From Bacteroidetes bacterium UBA955 (GTDB lineage: Bacteria > Bacteroidota > Bacteroidia > NS11-12g > UBA955), in assembly GCA_002293105.1 (NCBI GenBank), contig DBCP01000108.1, forward strand, positions 1 to 6,173: a stretch of 6,173 bases of DNA. Reading direction: 5' to 3'. Numbering within the stretch: position 1 is the stretch's first letter; each line of letters opens with the position of its first letter. A program made the translations under genes and the position numbers. A model generated the notes under the pieces. That model was not told the DNA's origin and ran no database searches. It saw only the letters and a list, made by a program, of their open reading frames with translations. Positions 1 to 5,547 of the stretch are shown here, one piece after another.

Positions 1-686
1 ATTGCAGAGTCGTACAACCTGGAATGGAAGAAATTGGTCAAATATTACACAAAGATTACCTGCTTTTGCAGGACGGTGACCTTTCTGGTTCAAACCTGAA
101 TGAGCGTCTGATGATGCATGCGCAGTATTTACGAACATGCAACTTTGCAGAATTCCGCTTACTGATTCCGCACAAAACACCAGAAGCTACACTTGCAACG
201 TTGAATAACTTCATCAGCAAGCAAAACATCCCCGGTGCACTGCGTTATTATATTCCAATTGACAATCGTTCCAAATTTGACGAGGAGGTGGTTTTGAACA
301 CCGACCTTAGTTTCAAAGACTGGGTAGCGGTTTTACCCTCAGAAGATTTTCGCTATGAGAATTTCGCCAAGAAAATCTGGAATTTGAGCATGGGTGGAAA
401 AGCCATATTGGTATTACTCCCAGAGCGCGTTGAACAGTGGCGAAAAAAGACAACCCATTTCAAAAGACTACACCTCAAAGGGGCGAACATGGCCTTTTCT
501 GGTTCTTCCTTATACAAATTGGGATTCTTCCACAAGAGCAACCTCATTGCTTTGCATAAATCACGCATCATACACATGTGGCTTACGCCCCAGATTTACG
601 ATGTAAACTCTGCCTTATTCAAAAAGGATATGGGTATTCGCCTTGCCGCGATAAAGAGCATCAAAACTCCTCAAAACGATTTATAA
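1..686 (+). CDS. C-terminal part of a hypothetical protein with weak glycosyltransferase-2-like features (5' partial)
   Basis: The frame is open to the left edge (codons from position 3), so the first ATG at 24 may be internal; no Shine-Dalgarno sequence precedes it. From that ATG there are 220 residues ending in TAA at 684-686. I do not recognise the family with certainty. Features reminiscent of GT-A fold, family 2 glycosyltransferases are DYLLLQDGD at residues 11-19 (a possible DxD metal site), a strand-like FRLLIP (44-49) followed by a helix, DWVAVLPSED at 99-108, and GANMAF at 153-158, which resembles the conserved G(A/G)N segment before the acceptor helix. The spacing does not fit a single canonical GT2 domain, so it may be two partial or degenerate units. 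The C-terminus is basic. There are no membrane segments. The gene converges on the minus-strand cluster. The glycosyltransferase assignment is inference only; that a real gene is here is more secure. Confidence 0.5.
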   Translation, partial: CRVVQPGMEEIGQILHKDYLLLQDGDLSGSNLNERLMMHAQYLRTCNFAEFRLLIPHKTPEATLATLNNFISKQNIPGALRYYIPIDNRSKFDEEVVLNTDLSFKDWVAVLPSEDFRYENFAKKIWNLSMGGKAILVLLPERVEQWRKKTTHFKRLHLKGANMAFSGSSLYKLGFFHKSNLIALHKSRIIHMWLTPQIYDVNSALFKKDMGIRLAAIKSIKTPQNDL

Positions 687-835
687 TTTTCTTCCTTCCT
701 TCCGATCGGGAGCGAAGTGGATTTACTGTGCATGTCAAGACCAATCTTCAATATTGGCAATCTTGACCAATTCCCCAGGCATCCCATGATCATCAAATTG
801 ATTGAGGCATCCGAGAGGTTGAAATATGATTTAAA
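687..835. other. Convergent intergenic spacer with a bulged hairpin
   Basis: This 149-bp spacer separates the ends of two convergent genes. It holds a bulged inverted repeat: GTCAAGA at 734-740 pairs with TCTTGAC at 761-767, and inside it CCAAT at 741-745 pairs with ATTGG at 753-757, with a 3-nt bulge on the right side. No T-run follows on either strand, so it is not a canonical intrinsic terminator, although it might stop or protect converging transcripts. There is also an 8-bp palindrome CCGATCGG at 702-709 and two copies of AGGCATCC at 777-784 and 805-812. No credible coding frame is seen. Confidence 0.4.
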
Positions 836-840
836 TCATA
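825..840. repeat. Perfect 16-bp AT-rich palindrome over the stop codon of the membrane-protein gene
   Basis: TATGATTT at 825-832 is followed directly by its reverse complement AAATCATA at 833-840. The minus-strand TGA stop codon (836-838) lies inside it. It could be chance in AT-rich DNA or part of a 3' end signal; there is no loop and no flanking T-run, so a terminator role is not supported. Confidence 0.35.
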
Positions 841-1699
841 GTAACCACAACAGGAGCCCGCCGTCGATGATAAGCCTGTATAGTCGAAACGGCCTCACGA
901 TATTTGGAAACCACATGATGGTCCAATAAAGGAGAAGTAAGGCGGGCAGACCCCAGCTCCGCTGGGCTTGCCCGCCCCACAAAACCATCAAACAAGCCGT
1001 CACCGCCACCATCGAAATGGTGAGCCCACGCGTTCCGAATGACCGCCAAATATTGGTTGAATGCGAAACCCCATCCTTGTCCTGCTCAAACCACTGCATC
1101 ACCCAAACATTCAAAATAAAAACGAGCACCCCTTGTCGACACAAAGGCAATTCCCATGGCCCAGACACATCCCAAAACAAGGCAAAAGCAAACGTAAATG
1201 CGATTAAAAATGGCCCAAGTAAAGCCGAAATTTTTCCGCCCAAACGATGAACAAACACATAGCCCATCCCTCCCAATATCGCCCATCGAAAAGCACTAGA
1301 CACAACCGTAACACTGAGCACAGTTATGAAAGGGGCAACCAATAATAACCCAAAAAAAGGCATCAACCCCCAAAACAAAACCCAAAACACCTGCCACGAA
1401 CGCATAGAAAATCCCAGCGCATCCCAATGCAACACATCCTTAAAAAAATCGACAGTATACACCCAAATACAACAACTCAGTAGCAAAAAATCTGCAAGAT
1501 GCAACTGCCTAAACCCGTTTAAAACGGTCCCTTCAGAAAGAACATTTGTTGGACCGGAGGACAGCCTTGACAACAACAAAACCCGCAACAAAATAAAAAC
1601 AGCAGCTACCAATGGAATTCCCATTGCCTGTGTGCCAAAAAACGGTTTCCCCTGTGATGCACCCTGTTTCCGCAATGCCACCAGGAGTCTAGCGATCAT
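836..1699 (-). CDS. Polytopic membrane protein, UbiA-prenyltransferase-like
   Basis: This 287-residue protein is very hydrophobic, with about eight membrane segments (roughly residues 29-46, 67-83, 102-125, 130-150, 159-177, 190-204, 226-243 and 252-268). Two acidic loop motifs, YTVDFFKD at 81-88 and FEQDKDG at 204-210, sit where UbiA-superfamily intramembrane prenyltransferases carry their two Asp-rich prenyl-diphosphate sites, and the spacing between them fits. They are degenerate relative to NDxxDxxxD, so catalytic activity is uncertain and the substrate cannot be read. The ATG is 2 nt after the stop of the NifU-domain gene, with an AAGGA-like site (TCCTT on the plus strand, 1706-1710) 6 nt upstream, so it is the last gene of the Fe-S operon. 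Residues 242-253, in the loop between two late membrane helices, are encoded entirely by a strong palindrome (941-976). The UbiA link is inference from the motif pattern; an uncharacterised Bacteroidota membrane family is the alternative. Confidence 0.6.
   Translation of the reverse strand: MIARLLVALRKQGASQGKPFFGTQAMGIPLVAAVFILLRVLLLSRLSSGPTNVLSEGTVLNGFRQLHLADFLLLSCCIWVYTVDFFKDVLHWDALGFSMRSWQVFWVLFWGLMPFFGLLLVAPFITVLSVTVVSSAFRWAILGGMGYVFVHRLGGKISALLGPFLIAFTFAFALFWDVSGPWELPLCRQGVLVFILNVWVMQWFEQDKDGVSHSTNIWRSFGTRGLTISMVAVTACLMVLWGGQAQRSWGLPALLLLYWTIMWFPNIVRPFRLYRLIIDGGLLLWLL
941..976. repeat. Intragenic palindromic element, 36 bp, bulged stem
   Basis: GGCGGGCA at 941-948 pairs with TGCCCGCC at 969-976. 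Inside it CCCAGC at 952-957 pairs with GCTGGG at 961-966 around the 3-nt loop TCC. A 3-nt against 2-nt internal bulge (GAC and CT) separates the stems. The element occupies exactly 12 codons (residues 242-253, GGQAQRSWGLPA) of the membrane-protein gene on the minus strand, in phase with codon boundaries. It is far more GC-rich than its surroundings and shares design and partial sequence with the element at 5950-5982. Confidence 0.75.
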
Positions 1700-1701
1700 G
1701 C

Positions 1702-1938
1702 TTAATCCTTTAATGCCGTAATCTTTCCAATATTCGGAATCGCCCTGCGCAAACTCTCCTCAATCCCCGCTGTCATCGTCATCTCGCTCATGCTGCAAGT
1801 GCTACATGCTCCGGTCAATCGCAACACCACATCCAATTCACTGTTGACCTCCACCAACTCCACATCCCCACCATCGGCATGCAAATAAGGACGGATGGTT
1901 TCTAGGACCTGCTCTACTTGGGTATCAATGGCGCTCAT
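1702..1938 (-). CDS. NifU C-terminal-domain Fe-S cluster scaffold protein
   Basis: This is a 78-residue, single-domain NifU-C (Nfu) protein of the size usual for stand-alone members. The family assembles or carries a [4Fe-4S] or [2Fe-2S] cluster and passes it to apo-enzymes in the cytoplasm. Visible hallmarks are IRPYLHADGGDVELVEV at residues 15-31 and the cluster-ligating CSTC motif (Cys45, Cys48) inside LTGACSTCSMSEMTM, followed by the helix AGIEESLRRAIPNI. A TTG at 1947 would add three residues, but the ATG at 1938 gives the normal family N-terminus and is preferred. The gene lies 17 nt after the Mrp gene and 2 nt before the membrane-protein gene, so the three are probably co-transcribed. 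Mrp and NifU-C proteins are functionally linked as Fe-S carriers, and the adjacency supports that role. No clear Shine-Dalgarno is present. Confidence 0.93.
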   Translation of the reverse strand: MSAIDTQVEQVLETIRPYLHADGGDVELVEVNSELDVVLRLTGACSTCSMSEMTMTAGIEESLRRAIPNIGKITALKD

Positions 1939-1955
1939 GGTGAGCAAAAGTAATA

Positions 1956-3005
1956 TTATTTTGTGATTTGCAACATACTCACTTGCTGCGCCAAAGCACT
2001 CGCTACAGGATAGTATGGTGCCAATTCTGGCGATGTTGCGGTAATATTTCCTTGGTCGATGTGTTGCATCAAGGCAGGATTCAAAGGCAATTCACCCAAA
2101 AAGGGCACATTGTATTCTTTGGAGAGTGTTTGTCCTCCCCCTTCACCAAACAAGCGATATTTTTTGTCAGGGGCGTCATCTGGCGTAAAGTAACTCATGT
2201 TCTCCACTACACCCAAGATGCGTTTGTTCACCGCTTCCATCGAGAACATACCCATCGCCCTGCGCGCATCGGTCAGTGCCATTTCTTGCGGGGTAGTTAC
2301 AATCACAACCCCCGTTAAAGGTACGTTTTGTACCAAACTCAACTGCACATCGCCCGTTCCTGGAGGTAAATCAATGATTAAATAGTCCAAATCTCCCCAA
2401 TCGGTGTCCTGCACAAACTGCTTGAACGCACTGGAAATCATCGGACCTCTCCATACAATTGGTTGTCCGGGCGCCGTCATAAACCCAATACTCAACAACT
2501 TCAGCCCTTTGGCTTCGATGGGAATCATGATCTGTTTATCGCCCTTCATGTACATCCGTGGCGATTCTGAAACGCCAAAAATGGTTGGAACACTGGGACC
2601 GTAGATATCAGCATCGAGGAGTCCCACTTTGGCTCCCATGCCATGAAGTGAAAGCGCCAACGCGGCAGAAAGCGTACTTTTGCCTACACCGCCCTTGCCA
2701 GAAGCCACGGCAATGACATGTTTGACACCGGGCAACACTTCAGAAACAGGAATACTGCCACGAACCCGAGAAGTGGTATTCACAATGACCTCTATGTTCG
2801 GGTCCACCATCATTCGAATGGCTGTTTTGCATGCGTTCACCATCATGTCTTTCATGGGACATGCGGGTGTTGTAAGCACCAAAGTGAAGGAAATATTCTG
2901 TCCGATCTCCAAGTCTTCGATCATCCCCAAGGTGACCAAATCCTTTTTCAGATCGGGATCATCAACATGCGATAAGGCCTTGAGGACAGCTTCTTGGGTA
3001 ATCAT
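1956..3005 (-). CDS. mrp: Mrp/ApbC/NBP35-family Fe-S carrier P-loop ATPase
   Basis: The protein has 349 residues, normal for Mrp. An N-terminal MIP18/DUF59 domain (about 1-85) contains the TTPACPMKDMM segment with Cys49. The ParA/MinD-like ATPase domain follows: deviant Walker A GKGGVGKS at 103-110, DADIYGPSVP at 131-140, Walker B/switch II IDLPPGTGD at 211-219, and TTPQ at 237-240. Family members bind a [4Fe-4S] cluster and deliver it to target enzymes in an ATP-dependent way. After VVENMSYFTP (266-275), where E. coli ApbC has its CxxC ligands, there is no cysteine; the only cysteines in the protein are Cys49 and Cys59, both in the DUF59 domain. As far as I recall this is the usual Bacteroidota form, but it leaves the cluster ligands unexplained. 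The ATG overlaps the stop of the upstream small membrane-protein gene (ATGA at 3005-3002), implying translational coupling, and a NifU-C gene follows 17 nt downstream. Confidence 0.95.
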   Translation of the reverse strand: MITQEAVLKALSHVDDPDLKKDLVTLGMIEDLEIGQNISFTLVLTTPACPMKDMMVNACKTAIRMMVDPNIEVIVNTTSRVRGSIPVSEVLPGVKHVIAVASGKGGVGKSTLSAALALSLHGMGAKVGLLDADIYGPSVPTIFGVSESPRMYMKGDKQIMIPIEAKGLKLLSIGFMTAPGQPIVWRGPMISSAFKQFVQDTDWGDLDYLIIDLPPGTGDVQLSLVQNVPLTGVVIVTTPQEMALTDARRAMGMFSMEAVNKRILGVVENMSYFTPDDAPDKKYRLFGEGGGQTLSKEYNVPFLGELPLNPALMQHIDQGNITATSPELAPYYPVASALAQQVSMLQITK

Positions 3006-3313
3006 TTGAAGGAATCAACAATGCGTTTGAAAAATCGTTTTTCGAAGTTCCAGAAATAGCGGAATTGGCCGAAGCAAAATCCGTAGGTGAGCAACAAAAT
3101 ATTGTAAACGGGAAGAATCAAGACGTAATAAACGACATCCACCCACCAATCCTCTCCCATGTAGGGCTTAAAAAATTTCTTCAGGTACATCACAGTAAAA
3201 CCGGTTAAGGCGAATACCAACAAGATTACCCATACCATCCAGGCTTTCTCTACATTCCAACGCTGTTTGAGACGATTTACAAAGCTCACCCAACAAAGGT
3301 ACTTCATAAACAT
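3002..3313 (-). CDS. Small DUF6787-like membrane protein
   Basis: This 103-residue protein has two predicted membrane helices (about 25-46 and 61-82) and a basic N-terminus. The pattern matches a conserved small Bacteroidota family (DUF6787; relatives are often mislabelled as diacylglyceryl transferase): RLKQRWNVEK near the start, VFALTGFTVMYL in helix 1, ILPVYNILLLTYGFCFGQFRYFWNFEKRFFKRI at the C-terminus, given here only as landmark residues FGQFRYFWNFEKR (81-93). The function of the family is unknown to me; nothing catalytic is visible. Two starts are possible, ATG at 3313 or ATG at 3307 (two residues shorter); either leaves the conserved core intact. It is the first gene of the minus-strand operon and overlaps mrp by four bases, so its expression is probably tied to Fe-S carrier production. 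Confidence 0.85.
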   Translation of the reverse strand: MFMKYLCWVSFVNRLKQRWNVEKAWMVWVILLVFALTGFTVMYLKKFFKPYMGEDWWVDVVYYVLILPVYNILLLTYGFCFGQFRYFWNFEKRFFKRIVDSFK

Positions 3314-3416
3314 GAGCAGTTGAATTCACATTACATTTAAATGACAATTTGATACTATTTTTCACTTCTGTGGCGAAATGACGAAATGTTTCAGCAATTA
3401 ATGGGAAATTCGCGGC
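3314..3416. promoter_or_regulatory. Divergent intergenic region with presumed back-to-back promoters
   Basis: This 103-bp AT-rich gap lies between the start of the minus-strand Fe-S operon and the start of the plus-strand methyltransferase gene, so both promoters should be here. On the plus strand TATTTTTC at 3356-3363 matches seven of eight positions of the Bacteroidota -7 box TAnnTTTG (last base differs), but no convincing TTTG box lies upstream. No good match was found for the minus strand. A 10-bp palindrome CATTTAAATG sits at 3334-3343 between them and could be an operator or chance. Confidence 0.3.
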
Positions 3417-4169
3417 ATGGAAGAGCCAATCATTGCATCGAGCGCACCCGAGATACCCTCAGGGCCACAACCCACACAACTCGTGTTGCTACCGCTGCCC
3501 ATTGGCGAACTCAGCTGGGGATGGATGAACACCCCCAATTACATCGACGCCATCATGCCCATCAAACACTGGGTGGCCGAAGATGCCAGAACGCTCAGAC
3601 GCTTTATTTCCAGTTTGAAATTGGGCATCGTCATCAATGATTTGGATATTTTCGAATTCAACATCCGCACCCCCAAGCAAGAGCTAGAGAAGTTCTTTAA
3701 GGAGATCAAAGGTGCAACCCACGTGGGTGTAGTTTCGGAAGCAGGCATGCCATGCATCGCTGACCCAGGTGCATTGGCGGTAAAATTGGCGCATCAGCGG
3801 GGTTGGGACATCAAACCCATCATGGGACCCAACAGTTTGATGCTGGCCCTTGCTGCCAGTGGATTGAGCGGACAAACATTCACTTTCCACGGGTATCCAC
3901 CGATCAACGAAAACGAGTTAAAACAACTCACCTTGTTGTTGCAGAACAAAGCCACCGACAAACACAGTCATTTGTTCATCGAAACCCCCTATCGCACAGA
4001 CCGTTTACTTCAGTTCTTTTGTAAAAATTTGCCGAGCGATATGCTGCTTTGCATCGCAAAAGATCTTCACACAGAGGGAGAATCCATTCGCACCCAAACC
4101 ATCGCCGATTGGAAGAAAAAAACCGAAACTTTTGGCAAAAGTCCCTGCGTTTTCGTGGTGGGCCGTTAG
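3417..4169 (+). CDS. RsmI-like SAM-dependent methyltransferase (tetrapyrrole methylase fold)
   Basis: The protein has 250 residues. It carries the landmarks of the tetrapyrrole methylase/RsmI superfamily: VLLPLPIGE at 23-31 (the LPxPIGN-type N-terminal strand), AEDARTLRRF at 54-63, VVSEAGMPCIADPG at 105-118 (the SDAGxPxIxDPG SAM-pocket motif), IMGPNSLMLALAASGL at 135-150 and FIETPYR at 187-193. True RsmI 2'-O-methylates C1402 of 16S rRNA. This protein has Glu for Asn after PIG, and a strongly changed segment between the first two motifs. That fits a divergent Bacteroidota paralogue annotated broadly as SAM-dependent methyltransferase, so the substrate is uncertain. An in-frame TAA at 3399-3401 and the position of the LPLPIG motif leave ATG 3417 as the only sensible start, with about 20 extra Pro/Ser-rich N-terminal residues. 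It is transcribed divergently from the Fe-S operon, and the next gene has its own promoter box. Confidence 0.88.
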   Translation: MEEPIIASSAPEIPSGPQPTQLVLLPLPIGELSWGWMNTPNYIDAIMPIKHWVAEDARTLRRFISSLKLGIVINDLDIFEFNIRTPKQELEKFFKEIKGATHVGVVSEAGMPCIADPGALAVKLAHQRGWDIKPIMGPNSLMLALAASGLSGQTFTFHGYPPINENELKQLTLLLQNKATDKHSHLFIETPYRTDRLLQFFCKNLPSDMLLCIAKDLHTEGESIRTQTIADWKKKTETFGKSPCVFVVGR

Positions 4170-4233
4170 CACAGTCTACTACCTTATTCACAAACGGAGA
4201 ACAACTTATGATACAATTTCATAAAGACCTTGT

Positions 4234-4241
4234 TAAATTTG
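4234..4241 (+). promoter_or_regulatory. Bacteroidota-type -7 promoter box upstream of the AOS gene
   Basis: TAAATTTG is an exact match to the Bacteroidota consensus TAnnTTTG recognised by the primary sigma factor of this phylum. It lies 27 nt before the ATG at 4269, which would give a leader of roughly 20 nt. The TTTG element expected about 19 nt upstream is poor here (the region reads ATACAATTTC), so the promoter may be weak or activator-dependent. No intrinsic terminator separates it from the methyltransferase gene, so read-through is also possible. Confidence 0.45.
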
Positions 4242-4268
4242 CATAAATACTTATTGTAGTCCATCATC

Positions 4269-5516
4269 ATGAGAGATATTTTCGAAAAATTGCATGAGCG
4301 TATGGGTCCTTTGGGCCAGCACGCCGACGACGCACACGGCTATTTCACTTTTCCGAAGCTGGAAGGTCCGATTGGACCCCGAATGATTTTCAGAGGCAAA
4401 ACCCGTTTGAATTGGAGTTTGAACAACTATTTGGGATTGGCCAATCACCCCGATGTGATGAAGGCAGATACTGATGCGGCGGCTCAATTTGGCATGGCTT
4501 ACCCGATGGGTGCTCGTATGATGAGCGGAAACAGCAATTACCATGAACAACTCGAGCGCGATTTGGCAAGTTTTGTTGGAAAGCCCGATTGCATTTTATT
4601 AAACTACGGATATCAAGGCGTGTTGAGTGCGATTGATGCCCTAGTTGACCGCCATGATGTAATTGTGTACGATGCAGAATCGCATGCTTGTATCATCGAT
4701 GGGGTTCGTTTACACATGGGTAAGCGATTTGTATACAACCACAACAACATGGAGAGTTTGGAACAACAACTCAAGCGCGCCACCAAGATGGTTGAGACCA
4801 CGGGTGGTGCCATTTTGGTCATTACTGAGGGTGTTTTCGGGATGACCGGATCTCAGGGTAAGCTGAAAGAGATTGTTGCCATGAAAGAAAAATTCAATTT
4901 CCGATTGCTCGTAGACGACGCACACGGTTTTGGCACCATGGGTAAAACGGGCGCGGGAACAACAGAAGAACAAGGGTGTACAGAGGGCGTAGATGTTTAT
5001 TTCTCAACCTTTGCGAAATCAATGGCTGGCATTGGGGCGTTCATTGCTTCGGAGCCACACGTGATTAAGTTCTTGCGTTATAACATGCGTTCTCAAATTT
5101 ATGCCAAAGCGCTACCAATGCCTTTGGTGATAGGTTCGATCAAGCGATTGGAAATGATCCGTACCATGCCTGAGTTGAAGGAGAAATTGTGGACGATCAC
5201 CAACGCATTGCAGAATGGTTTGCGCGATGCCGGATTCAACATTGGCATCACCACCACCCCTGTAACGCCGGTGGTATTGAACGGAACCATTCCAGAGGCC
5301 ACACACTTGACCCACGACTTGCGTGAGAATTTCAACATATTCTGCAGCATTGTGGTTTACCCTGTTGTACCTAAGGGCATGATTATTTTGCGTTTGATTC
5401 CAACAGCTGTTCACAGCTTGGAAGATGTAAATGAAACCATCGAAGCTTTTAAATCTATCAAAAGCAAATTGGACGCTGGCGAATATCGCAAAGAAAAACT
5501 GGCTGAGTTCGCCTAA
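4269..5516 (+). CDS. PLP-dependent alpha-oxoamine synthase: serine palmitoyltransferase-like (or cysteate acyltransferase)
   Basis: The protein has 415 residues and a complete fold-type I AOS domain. Family enzymes condense an acyl-CoA or acyl-ACP with an amino acid and release CO2. Landmarks: NNYLGLANHP at 52-61, MGARMMSGNSNYHEQLE at 80-96, DAESHACIIDGVR at 135-147 with His139 stacking on PLP, TEGVFGMTG at 186-194, DDAHGFGTMG at 216-225 (PLP-ring Asp and its His), FSTFAKSMAGIGAF at 245-258 with Lys250 as the Schiff-base lysine, and ILRLIPTAVH at 373-382 holding the likely carboxylate-binding Arg. The type is widespread in Flavobacteriia and Cytophagia and is taken to make 3-ketosphinganine for sphingolipids. 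A cysteate-using enzyme making capnine-type sulfonolipids is the main alternative; a biotin (BioF) or glycine (Kbl) role is less likely given the sequence type and the absence of bio or tdh neighbours. There is no signal peptide, so it is cytosolic or membrane-peripheral. It has its own promoter box and is followed by an intrinsic terminator. Confidence 0.85.
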   Translation: MRDIFEKLHERMGPLGQHADDAHGYFTFPKLEGPIGPRMIFRGKTRLNWSLNNYLGLANHPDVMKADTDAAAQFGMAYPMGARMMSGNSNYHEQLERDLASFVGKPDCILLNYGYQGVLSAIDALVDRHDVIVYDAESHACIIDGVRLHMGKRFVYNHNNMESLEQQLKRATKMVETTGGAILVITEGVFGMTGSQGKLKEIVAMKEKFNFRLLVDDAHGFGTMGKTGAGTTEEQGCTEGVDVYFSTFAKSMAGIGAFIASEPHVIKFLRYNMRSQIYAKALPMPLVIGSIKRLEMIRTMPELKEKLWTITNALQNGLRDAGFNIGITTTPVTPVVLNGTIPEATHLTHDLRENFNIFCSIVVYPVVPKGMIILRLIPTAVHSLEDVNETIEAFKSIKSKLDAGEYRKEKLAEFA

Positions 5517-5547
5517 TTTCGTTGCCGTTGGATAACGGCTGCGGAGG

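Noticed and set aside
777..812. Two copies of AGGCATCC 28 bp apart
   Set aside because: Eight bases in two copies is too little to call a repeat array or attachment site.
1513..1526. Odd palindrome CCGTTT-A-AAACGG in the membrane-protein gene
   Set aside because: Short, AT-containing and without the triloop or bulged-stem design of the other elements; plausible chance.
1326..1721. Plus-strand frame of 131 codons
   Set aside because: Antisense shadow of the polytopic membrane protein; Asn/Lys/Thr-rich translation without motifs.
1939..1947. TTG start adding three residues to the NifU-domain protein
   Set aside because: The ATG at 1938 gives the normal family N-terminus and no ribosome binding site favours the TTG.
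3386..3640. Plus-strand frame of 84 codons overlapping the methyltransferase start
   Set aside because: Out-of-frame shadow, His/Arg-rich, no family resemblance.
4366..4379. GGTCC/GGACC inverted repeat in the AOS gene
   Set aside because: Only 5-bp arms, falling on a conserved protein segment (GPIGP); explained by coding.
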